DNA of 10,012 bases. It comes from an uncultured Alphaproteobacteria bacterium. GTDB taxonomy: Bacteria; Pseudomonadota; Alphaproteobacteria; Thalassobaculales; Thalassobaculaceae. The DNA lies in NCBI GenBank assembly GCA_938028645.1, contig CALIMD010000147.1, positions 1 to 10,012 on the forward strand, read 5' to 3'. Below are positions 1 to 7,700 of the stretch, piece by piece. Position 1 is the first letter of the stretch; every line of letters begins with the position of its first letter. A program made the position numbers and the translations under genes. A model generated the notes under the pieces. That model made no database searches, was not told the origin of the DNA, and worked only from the letters and a program-made list of their open reading frames with translations.

Positions 1-657
1 AGCATGAATAAAAGCCTTTTGATAGTCTGAGTCTATATCTCCAGCTATACAAAAACGGTCACAATCCATGCGTTGGACAAGATATACCATCACTGCTCTG
101 TCCCCGTTTTTAACCTGATTTGCTAATTCATTTAAATGGCGTGCGCCGCGCGTTGTCACTGAGTCTGGAAACTCGGCTATACCAGGAATAACGCCGGCAT
201 CCCTTTTCAAATGAACATTTTTAATTTCCACCCAACATCGACCGCGCGCTGAGTCCTCCAACAACACATCGATCCGAGATCGATCTCCATAATTCACCTC
301 TCTTCTTATGGTTTCATAGCCAACGAGTTCTGGTATTCTACCCTCTGTAATAGCCTCCGAAACAATCGTGTTTGGATATCCAGTATTAATCCCAACTAAT
401 CCATTTTCATCTTCAAATAATTCAAAAGTGAATGGAAGTTTACGCTTCGGGTTATCCGAGCGGGAGAGCCAAATTTTTGATCCAGGTGTCATCAGTCCCG
501 TCATTCGTCCAGGGTTGGGACAATGTGCAGTGATCTTGGTTCCATCTTCCAGAATGACATCTGCCAAAAAACGTTTGTAACGCTTTACTAATATCCCAGG
601 ATGAAGTGGACGAGGCAGTTCCATGGTGCTATCCAATAAGTACAAAAAATTATTCAT
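1..657 (-). CDS. sfsA: SfsA (sugar fermentation stimulation protein A) family, 3' end cut by window edge
   Basis: Reading the minus strand from 657 gives 219 uninterrupted codons that run off the left edge, so the last 20-30 residues are missing (E. coli SfsA is 234 residues). Family motifs seen in order are RYKRFLADV (26-34), HCPNPGRMTG (45-54), YGDRSRIDVLL (123-133), VEIKNVHL (143-150), FPDSVTTRGARHL (163-175) and VYLVQRMDCDRF (191-202). The SRID...EIK arrangement (D130, E144, K146) fits the PD-(D/E)xK-like nuclease fold of the family. SfsA was named for an effect on maltose metabolism in E. coli and binds DNA; its true role is unsettled. The start is uncertain: ATG at 657, or ATG at 624 (Met12), which aligns with the E. 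coli start. Neither has a good Shine-Dalgarno sequence. It is divergent from the gene at 676. Confidence 0.93.
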   Translation of the reverse strand, partial: MNNFLYLLDSTMELPRPLHPGILVKRYKRFLADVILEDGTKITAHCPNPGRMTGLMTPGSKIWLSRSDNPKRKLPFTFELFEDENGLVGINTGYPNTIVSEAITEGRIPELVGYETIRREVNYGDRSRIDVLLEDSARGRCWVEIKNVHLKRDAGVIPGIAEFPDSVTTRGARHLNELANQVKNGDRAVMVYLVQRMDCDRFCIAGDIDSDYQKAFIHA

Positions 658-661
658 TCTT

Positions 662-668
662 GGAAGAG
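662..668 (+). promoter_or_regulatory. Ribosome binding site for the gene at 676
   Basis: GGAAGAG lies seven bases before the ATG at 676 and supports that start. The site falls inside the very short gap to the divergent sfsA start. Any promoter for this gene must therefore lie within the sfsA 5' coding region. Confidence 0.6.
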
Positions 669-675
669 AACAAAT

Positions 676-1455
676 ATGGCTTCTGACGACAATACGATTA
701 ATATCGTTACTGCTGCTTTTGTTATAATAGGCAACGAAATACTATCGGGTAGAACAAAAGATGCAAATTTATCCTTCCTTGCTTCCGAATTATCTAATAT
801 CGGAATACGACTCGAAGAGGTTCGAATCATAAAAGACGACCATTTCATAATAGCCGAAACAGTCAGAATTATTAGAAAACAATATGATTATGTTTTTACA
901 TCAGGAGGGATTGGCCCAACCCACGATGACATCACCTGCGACTCCATAGCGCAATCCTTTAACTTAGAAGTTTACCATCACCCCGATGCAGTTCAGCGCA
1001 TGTCTGACCATGCGAGAAAACGAAACGTGGAATTAAATGAAGCACGGATGCGAATGGCACGTACCCCCAAAGGTGCAACTTTAATTCTCAATCCAATATC
1101 GGCAGCACCTGGATTTACGGTCGAAAATGTTCATGTAATGGCGGGGGTCCCTAGTGTGTTCCAAGCGATGGTAAAAGAATTACTGCCAACACTTAAAACC
1201 GGTACAAAAGTACATTCAGTAACCGTAATTTGTAACCTGGGTGAAGGTTTGATAGCCAAAGGACTGGAAGAAATTCAAACTCAAAAACCCAATATCGATA
1301 TAGGTAGCTATCCCTATTTCCGTTCAGGTGTCTATGGCACTGAACTTGTATTGCGAGGAACAGATATCAAAGATATAGAAGCGAGTGCCGAATCTATTCG
1401 GCAACTCATTATAAAAAATGGTGGACGCCCCAGTAATGAGAAGGACTATAAATGA
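676..1455 (+). CDS. CinA/MoaB-type molybdopterin-binding domain protein (stand-alone)
   Basis: A 259-residue protein of the COG1058 / MoCF-biosynthesis domain type. The signature loops are visible: GNEILSGRTKDAN (19-31), the TSGGIGPTHDDIT loop (75-87) that forms the phosphate/pterin-binding site in MoaB, MogA and CinA, and PGFTVENVHVMAGVP (145-159). About 85 further residues (175-259) form the C-terminal part usual in 250-260-residue alphaproteobacterial members. The CinA C-terminal amidase domain (nicotinamide-nucleotide deamidase) is absent, so this is not full-length CinA. A nucleotide-pyrophosphatase or cofactor-related role is known for relatives but is unproven for this subgroup. It has a good Shine-Dalgarno at 662-668. 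Its stop codon overlaps the next start (ATGA at 1452-1455), implying translational coupling to the crotonase gene. From memory, this type often sits beside sfsA in alphaproteobacteria; here the two are divergent. Confidence 0.88.
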   Translation: MASDDNTINIVTAAFVIIGNEILSGRTKDANLSFLASELSNIGIRLEEVRIIKDDHFIIAETVRIIRKQYDYVFTSGGIGPTHDDITCDSIAQSFNLEVYHHPDAVQRMSDHARKRNVELNEARMRMARTPKGATLILNPISAAPGFTVENVHVMAGVPSVFQAMVKELLPTLKTGTKVHSVTVICNLGEGLIAKGLEEIQTQKPNIDIGSYPYFRSGVYGTELVLRGTDIKDIEASAESIRQLIIKNGGRPSNEKDYK

Positions 1456-2240
1456 ATATTGACTTAACTCACAGACAGTCTGGTTCTGGCCATATCACTA
1501 CTATAACCTACAGCCGTGAAGAAAAATTAAATAGCTTGAATTCCACAGGCGTCAAAGAACTGCACCAAGCATTCAAATCCTTAATGAAGGATGAAGACCT
1601 AAGAGCAATCGTATTAACTGGCTCAGGACCCAAAGCATTTTTTGGCGGCGCCGATATATTTGAAATGAGCGAACTGGACTCGAAAGGTGCAAAAGAATTT
1701 ATAACTTCATTACATAAACTTTTTCTAGCTATACGTTCTCATCCAGTTCCTGTAATCGCTCGAATTAATGGTTACACGTTGGGTGCGGGCATGGAATTGG
1801 CTGCTGCATGCGATTTAAGAGTATCCGTAGACACAGCTATATTTGGGATGCCTGAAGTTAGAGTTGGTTTGCCGTCAGTCATTGAGGCAGCTCTCCTTCC
1901 TCGTTTAATTGGATGGGGAAGGTCCAACTATCTTGTGTTAACAGCAGAGAATATAAGCGCAACAAAAGCTTATGAATGGGGTTTTCTTGAAAATATCTGT
2001 ACCGAGAATAATTTGGACAAAGAAATTAATGCAATTTCAGATGCAATTGCCTGTTCTGGGGCAATTGCCGTACGAAGCCAGAAAGCTTTAGTTGGGAAAT
2101 GGGAACAACTTTCATTAGAAGATAGTATTAACGCCGGTATCGACGCGTTTGAGAAAGCTTATAAAACAGATGAACCAAACATAATGATGCAACCATTTTT
2201 GAACAGAAAAAAAGGAAATAAAAGTAAACCCTACCCTTAA
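1452..2240 (+). CDS. Enoyl-CoA hydratase/isomerase (crotonase) family protein
   Basis: A 262-residue protein of normal crotonase length. The oxyanion-hole segment GGADIFEM (65-72) and the signature GYTLGAGMELAAACD (107-121) are present. Glu115 and Glu135 (in GMPEV) match the two catalytic glutamates of rat enoyl-CoA hydratase (Glu144 and Glu164), so syn-hydration of a 2-enoyl-CoA is chemically plausible. Isomerase or hydrolase members keep other residue sets, so the substrate is not assignable. GLPSVIEAALLPRLIGWGR (139-157) follows as in many bacterial members. It starts on ATG 1452, overlapping the upstream stop by four bases (ATGA), with AGAAGGA six bases before the start, so the two genes are almost certainly co-transcribed and coupled. 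The C-terminus is lysine-rich (NRKKGNKSK). The stop lies three bases from the convergent stop of the next gene. Confidence 0.92.
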   Translation: MNIDLTHRQSGSGHITTITYSREEKLNSLNSTGVKELHQAFKSLMKDEDLRAIVLTGSGPKAFFGGADIFEMSELDSKGAKEFITSLHKLFLAIRSHPVPVIARINGYTLGAGMELAAACDLRVSVDTAIFGMPEVRVGLPSVIEAALLPRLIGWGRSNYLVLTAENISATKAYEWGFLENICTENNLDKEINAISDAIACSGAIAVRSQKALVGKWEQLSLEDSINAGIDAFEKAYKTDEPNIMMQPFLNRKKGNKSKPYP

Positions 2241-2243
2241 AAC

Positions 2244-3326
2244 TCAAATAGAGAAGCGTTTGACTGCCTCAGCATCGAAAGAAAAACCCATCCCTGGACG
2301 GTCTGGAATTAAAATATCACCATCAATCATTTCTATTTTCTCTTTAAATAGCTCAACAAACCATGGCATGTGTTCCGCGTAGCTTATGTTAGATACGGCC
2401 CCACAAAGCTGCAAACTGTGTTCGGTAAAGATGTGAGGGCTTACGGGAATATCGACTGCTGCTGCCATGTGAGCAACCTTTATCCATTCTGACACGCCAC
2501 CCACCCGCTCTAAATCAGGCATTAAAACATCTGCTGCTCGCCGTTCTATCATATCTTGGAAACCATAGCGGGTATATTCGGTTTCTCCGCTCGCGATTGG
2601 TATGTCAAGTTCCGCCGCAACACGGGCTGAACCAGCCAAATCATATGCTTGAACTGGCTCCTCAAACCATACTAGATCAAACTGCTCTAGGCCTCTGCCA
2701 AGCTTTATCGCCTGATTTACACTCAAACCTTGATTAGCATCAACCATCAAATCAACCGATGGACCTATAACCTCTCTGACGGCAGCAACTCGCTCTAAAT
2801 CCATATTGCCATCAGGCAAACCAATGCGCATTTTTATGGCTTTGAAACCCTCCTGCACAAAAGATTTTGCCTGGGCCTGAAGGTCTTCGATTGTCATGGA
2901 GGTCCATAAACCACCACTAGCATAGGCGGGAACTCGGTCTCTTGAACGGCCTAACAATCGACCCACAGATGTATTATAATATTTACCCTTTATATCCCAG
3001 CACGCCCAGTCAATTGCGGCCATTCCAAAAATAGTAACGCCTTTATGTCCGAGGAAATTAATTTCTTTCCACATATCAGAATATAGCGCCTCCGTGTCTA
3101 AAGGGTTTTTGTTGATGACTACCGGTCCAAGCGCTTTAATCATCACCTCCAATACAGGTACCTTGTGCTTCCCTATTACCCAAAGGTAACTCTCCCCAAT
3201 AATACCTTCATCTGTCTCTATCCAAACCAACAACCCAGCAACACCCGTTATATTATGTATTGAGGTTCCAATTGGCTCTTTGAATGGGATTTCTATTGCC
3301 TGAGTGTGAATAGCGGTAATTTTCAT
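2244..3326 (-). CDS. Mandelate racemase/muconate lactonizing enzyme family protein (probable acid-sugar or hydroxy-acid dehydratase/racemase)
   Basis: 360 residues, essentially the length of mandelate racemase (359). It has an N-terminal capping domain (about 1-125) followed by the (beta/alpha)7-beta barrel. The full mandelate racemase-type active site is visible: K165-M-R167 at the end of strand two, metal ligands D196 (VDANQG), E222 (FEEP) and E248 (SGETE), then the D271 (PDLERVGG) and H298 (SPHIF) dyad, and E325 (WFVELF), equivalent to Glu317. Such enzymes use Mg2+ to remove the alpha-proton of a carboxylate, giving racemisation or dehydration. Arg167 in place of the second Lys of KxK suggests a dehydratase or an epimerase with altered stereochemistry rather than true mandelate racemase; the substrate is unknown. 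AGAGAG lies eight bases before the ATG. It is the second gene of a unit with the DehI-like gene, 28 bases downstream of it, and cytoplasmic (no signal peptide). Confidence 0.92.
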   Translation of the reverse strand: MKITAIHTQAIEIPFKEPIGTSIHNITGVAGLLVWIETDEGIIGESYLWVIGKHKVPVLEVMIKALGPVVINKNPLDTEALYSDMWKEINFLGHKGVTIFGMAAIDWACWDIKGKYYNTSVGRLLGRSRDRVPAYASGGLWTSMTIEDLQAQAKSFVQEGFKAIKMRIGLPDGNMDLERVAAVREVIGPSVDLMVDANQGLSVNQAIKLGRGLEQFDLVWFEEPVQAYDLAGSARVAAELDIPIASGETEYTRYGFQDMIERRAADVLMPDLERVGGVSEWIKVAHMAAAVDIPVSPHIFTEHSLQLCGAVSNISYAEHMPWFVELFKEKIEMIDGDILIPDRPGMGFSFDAEAVKRFSI

Positions 3327-3354
3327 AAAAAATACTCTCTTATATTTTGTGCTT

Positions 3355-4212
3355 TTATGGGCTGTTCAAACTATTTGTCGGGAGTGCATTTAATAGCAGA
3401 GTACCAAATCCTACCATCTGGGGACTAGTCCCTCTATAAGCGGCTATAGCCGCCAAGACTTGTTGCTTCTGGTTCTCATCTAGTGGAGGCTCTTTTTGTG
3501 TTAGATCTAAGTTACCCCAGATTTCGGAGGCGGAATAAAAAACTCTATCCGCAATTGCTTCACAAATATCTGTTATTACAGGGTCGTGCAATAGCGGGCC
3601 CAATTCGTTTGCAACATGCTTCAGATACAACGGCCATCTAGCTAAAATACGATAAATACCCGGAATAAATGTTTGGCTTGCCAAAGTCGTAGAAAATATA
3701 TTGATAACAGCCAACTCACTTTCACTCATGTCTTCCCAAGGGAGCATTTTTGGCAAGGGGGATAAACGAGGAGGTAATGGGAATACATTTTTATTTAGAG
3801 TAGGTGCATCTGACCCCTCACCTAATAAAAGATGGTTCATACAGCCCGCAAATATAAGATTGATAGGGCTAACTCTTGTGAATGTAAGACATGTCTCAAT
3901 GATCGTATTTTTCGATATATCATCTATTTTCATATCTGCTAATTCTCCACTCGACAGTGGCGTAAGCGGCTTTAAAGCAGATATATCAACCCGCCTCCAC
4001 CCTATATTCTGTATAAGTCCCGTCTGAAACGCTGGGAGCGTGATTTTCCAAATCCACTCTAAAAGCCCAGGATATGTTGCAAGGTGTCTAAATAATGACG
4101 AAACATATGGAGCCGCATAATATTCTTTAATTTCCTGATATATTTCAGCTACCGAACCTGTGGCATCGTCCTCAGATAGTTCCCGCATTCTCTCCATTAA
4201 TTTATAATCCAT
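3355..4212 (-). CDS. DehI-fold (2-haloacid dehalogenase-like) family protein, possibly without dehalogenase activity
   Basis: A 285-residue all-helical protein resembling the group I haloacid dehalogenase DehI of Pseudomonas putida PP3 (about 296 residues). The family is a pseudo-dimer of two repeats, and both can be seen: EIYQEIKEYYAAPYVSSLFRHLATYPGLLEWIWK (23-56, key parts YQEIKEYY, ATYPG) and, in the second half, an IFSTTL...IYRILARWPLYL segment (172-197). In DehI, Asn114 and Asp189 activate the hydrolytic water. By my from-memory alignment these fall on Ser115 (VSP) and Ile186 (PGIYRILARWP) here, so haloacid hydrolysis is doubtful. The ATG at 4212 has no clear Shine-Dalgarno; Met6 or Met9 are alternatives. 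It is the first gene of a two-gene unit with the mandelate racemase-like enzyme, so the two may share a substrate. The family call is fairly firm; the function is open. Confidence 0.72.
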   Translation of the reverse strand: MDYKLMERMRELSEDDATGSVAEIYQEIKEYYAAPYVSSLFRHLATYPGLLEWIWKITLPAFQTGLIQNIGWRRVDISALKPLTPLSSGELADMKIDDISKNTIIETCLTFTRVSPINLIFAGCMNHLLLGEGSDAPTLNKNVFPLPPRLSPLPKMLPWEDMSESELAVINIFSTTLASQTFIPGIYRILARWPLYLKHVANELGPLLHDPVITDICEAIADRVFYSASEIWGNLDLTQKEPPLDENQKQQVLAAIAAYRGTSPQMVGFGTLLLNALPTNSLNSP

Positions 4213-4292
4213 TAAATTGATCTAAAACATGCTATCGACTACGTTTAATAGTAAAGCATAAATACAACTTAATTATAGAGGCTATTCCAGAT
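4213..4292. promoter_or_regulatory. Divergent intergenic region between the DehI-like and VOC genes
   Basis: Eighty AT-rich bases separate the divergent starts and should hold promoters for both genes. On the plus strand AGAGG at 4277-4281 can serve as a ribosome binding site, 11 bases before the VOC start. On the minus strand TTAAGT and TATTAA spaced 16 apart form a weak -35/-10-like pair toward the DehI-like gene. I see no convincing operator palindrome. Confidence 0.35.
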
Positions 4293-4703
4293 ATGGCACT
4301 ACCAGATTGCGAATTGAGGGGTATTGATCACGTTGTAATTCGCGTACACCAACTCGCTCCTATGTTAAACTTTTACTGTGATATACTTGGCGCTTGTCTA
4401 AAAAAAGAAAATGCTGATATGGGACTCTACCACCTATCTATTGGTAGTTCGATGATAGACTTGGTTCCAGTGGATGGAAAACTTGGTTTGCAGGGAGGGG
4501 CTCCTCCTAGCAGAGAAGGTCATAATGTCGACCATATTGCCATAAAAATTTTCCCCTTCGACGGAGAAAAGATTAGAAAATATTTGATAAGTCAGGGTGT
4601 CAACTCAGAGGAACCTGTTATCCGCTATGGCGCTAATGGAAAAGGCCCCTCAATTTATATCAAGGATCCCGAAGGGAACGGAGTTGAGCTGAAAGGTGTC
4701 TAA
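4293..4703 (+). CDS. VOC superfamily (glyoxalase/bleomycin resistance/dioxygenase fold) protein
   Basis: A 136-residue, single-unit vicinal-oxygen-chelate protein with two beta-alpha-beta-beta-beta modules: residues 9-58 (GIDHVVIRV ... SMIDLVPVDGKLG) and 78-136 (NVDHIAIKI ... IYIKDPEGNGVELKG). Likely metal ligands are His13, Asp56 (the place usually held by Glu or Gln), His81 and Glu132, spaced as in glyoxalase I and type I extradiol enzymes, so it probably binds a divalent metal as a dimer. The segment MIDLVPVDGKLG and the C-terminal RYGANGKGPSIYIKDPEGN resemble a widespread but uncharacterised proteobacterial VOC group. It could be a lyase, epimerase or resistance protein; the sequence does not decide. 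It is monocistronic, convergent with the oxidoreductase gene 26 bases away, and divergent from the DehI-like gene. I see no hairpin terminator after it. Confidence 0.88.
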   Translation: MALPDCELRGIDHVVIRVHQLAPMLNFYCDILGACLKKENADMGLYHLSIGSSMIDLVPVDGKLGLQGGAPPSREGHNVDHIAIKIFPFDGEKIRKYLISQGVNSEEPVIRYGANGKGPSIYIKDPEGNGVELKGV

Positions 4704-4729
4704 CTACCCAAAGTTTGCGATGGCATTAT

Positions 4730-7700
4730 TTACTCAGCCGCCGTTTTTGCTAGTTCTGGATTATTAAATATGGCAAGCGCTTGTTTTTCGTGGGCTTTTG
4801 ATTCAATAATCGCAGCCTCTTTAACATGCCCGTATCCCCTGATTTTTTCAGGTATGCTCGCTAGCTCAACTGCTACTGAATGATTATCCCGGCTCATGTT
4901 TCGACACACCATTTCTATTAACGCAAAATAATTCTCTATCAATAGTCTTTCTTGTTTTCTCTCCGCTGTCTTCCCAAAAATATCCCATGCTGTGCCTCTC
5001 AATCCCTTTAACTTTGAAAGCAAGCGAAAGCCATGCATTAACCAGGGGCCATAAACCTGTTTCTTTAAATGGCCTGTAGAAGGGTCACGTTTGGAGATAA
5101 GCGGTGGGGCTAGATTAAATTCGATCTTGTAATCACCGTCAAACTGCTCATTTAATTGTCTTAAAAACGTACCATCGGTGTAGAGCCTTGCCACTTCATA
5201 CTCGTCTTTATATGACATTAATTTAAAAGCATAACGCGCTACAGCTACAGCAAACCCTTCAAAACCCGGTGTGAGGTTTCGTTCCGCATCCTCGGCTTTG
5301 CGCACCAAATTTTCATAACGCTCAGCATATGTGGCGTTTTGATACTGAGTGAGAAATTCTATTCGCTTCTCTTTTATCTCTTTCAACGAGGATGCTATTT
5401 CCCGATGAGCTGGTTTGGCGACTTTTGGCATCGCTAACTTTTCTACCGAAGTTAAATCATGCGCAGCTCTTCGTCCCCATAAAAGTGCCTGTTTATTGAA
5501 ATCGACCGCTACCGCATTTAATTCTATAGCCTGCTCAACAGCCTTTAGCGACAACGGCAGTTGCCCCTTCTGGATAGCGTAACCAAGCATAAATAGGTTA
5601 GAGGCTATACTGTCACCAAGGAGATTAGTGGCTATTCTCGATGCATCTATGAAATGCGTCGAGTTTTCTCCAGCTGCTGTTCGAAGTGCGTCTTTAAAGA
5701 CAGCTCCAGGAAAAGGTAAATCCGGGTTACTTGTAAATGCTCCCGTCATTGTCTCCTGAGTATTTACAATGGCAGTAGTTTCCTCTTTGGAGACTTTAGA
5801 TAAGCCCTCAACGCTGGCCGCGGTCACCATATCGCAAGCTAGCATCAATTTAGCACTGCCCGATGCTATTCTGACCGCGTGTATATCCTCCGGTCTTTTT
5901 GCTATTCTTATATGGCTTATCACTGCACCACCTTTTTGTGCTAGGCCAGCCATATCAAGTACCGATACGCCCTTTCCTTCAATATGAGCAGCCATACCGA
6001 TTAACGCTCCAATAGTTACGACCCCAGTTCCACCAATTCCTGTGACGATGACACCATAGGGTTGCTCTAACTTGGGTTGTTCTGGTGCCGGTAGTGCCTC
6101 AAACAAGTCAGCGCCCGATGTTTCCATAGCCTTATTTTTTTTAACTTTTCCGCCGATTACATTCACAAAGCTAGGACAAAATCCTTTTGTACAGGAATAG
6201 TCTTTATTGCACGCGGACTGATCAATTAATCGTTTTCGGCCATATTCTGTTTCTACTGGTGTCACAGAAACACAGTTGGAAGCAACCCCACAATCACCGC
6301 AACCTTCGCAAACTAGCTCATTAACAAAAATTCGTTTTGGGGGATCAATCATGGTACCACGCTTACGACGGCGGCGCTTCTCAGCAGCACAAGTTTGATC
6401 ATAGATAAGAACCGAAAGGCCTTCTATTTCGCGTAACTCTTTCTGTACTTTGTTTAGTTCGTCTCTATGATGAATACTAGAGTTTTCGGGCCATTTTGTT
6501 CCTATAGGATATTTATCAGGATCATCTGAGCATACTCGCACCTGCTTCGCACCTTCGGCAGCAACTTGCGCCGCTATCTGAGGAACCGTAAAACCACCAT
6601 CAGCGGGCTGTCCACCAGTCATAGCTACCGCATCATTATATAGGATTTTATATGTTATGTTAACGCCAGAAGCCGCTGACGCACGAATTGCCAAAGCACC
6701 TGAATGCGTATAAGTCCCATCGCCTAGGTTAGCAAAAATATGTTTAGTCTCCGTAAATGCCGCCTGACCTATCCATGGAGTGCCTTCGGCTCCCATATGG
6801 GTAAAGGTAGATGTATCACGATCCATCCAAACCGACATAAAATGACAACCAATCCCTGCTGTGGCGCGACTGCCCTCGGGGACTTTAGTGGATGTATTAT
6901 GGGGACAACCAGAACAAAAATACGGTGTCCTGGCAAAATCCGTTTTGCTTTGAATTAACTGGGCTTCCCTACCTTCTATGATCCGAAGCTGTTGTTGTAT
7001 TTCACTGCCTTGATGAAATTGCACAATGCGTGAGGCGATAACGGTGGCTATTTGGGTAGCGGTTAACACACCTGCAGCAGATTGAAGAGGTTGTTGCTTT
7101 TCATCTAACTTACCAACAATACGTGGCCGTTTATGTAAGGGATAATTATATAATTCTTCTTTAAGTTGATTTTCTATAAGTGGGCGTTTTTCTTCGATTA
7201 CTAAAATTTCCTCTAAGCCCTCTGCAAATTCACGAACCCCTTCTGGTTCCAAAGGCCACGGCATCCCAATTTTATAGAGCCGAATCCCAATAGTAGAAGC
7301 CTTTTCTTCGGTGACCCCCAAATCCTCAAGCGCCTGTCTAACATCGAGATATGATTTACCAGTTGTCACTATTCCCAATTTAGCCTTGGGACTCTCCATA
7401 ATCAGCTTATCTATTTTATTAGCTCTAGCGAAAGCCCGGACAGCTTTTAATTTGTAGTTATGAAGTCTATGTTCTTGCTCAATCCAATCGTCTGGCCATC
7501 GAATATGCAGCCCACCATCCGGTATGTCAAAGTCAGGGATTTCAATATTCACACGATCTGGCGCAACATCTATCGACGCGGAACTATCCATATTTTCTGC
7601 TGTCGTCTTGAATGCCACCCAACACCCAGAAAACCGGGACATCGCAAAACCTAAGACACCATAGTCAAGTATTTCCTGAACACCCGCAGGATTTAGAACG

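Noticed and set aside
368..580. A 70-codon plus-strand frame over sfsA
   Set aside because: It lies antisense to a clearly conserved SfsA coding frame, and its protein shows no family pattern.
654..848. A 64-codon minus-strand frame over the start of the molybdopterin-binding gene
   Set aside because: It is antisense to the conserved GNEILSG region, and its protein is low in recognisable features.
2241..2243. Terminator between the crotonase and mandelate racemase-like genes
   Set aside because: The gap is only three bases, and no hairpin with a T run is visible around the two stops.
3701..4027. A 108-codon plus-strand frame inside the DehI-like gene
   Set aside because: It is opposite a minus-strand frame with family similarity and two internal repeats, and it has no supporting motif of its own.
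5769..7654. Several 64-72-codon plus-strand frames across the oxidoreductase gene
   Set aside because: All are antisense to well-conserved TPP, Fe-S and IorB domain sequence and show no motifs.
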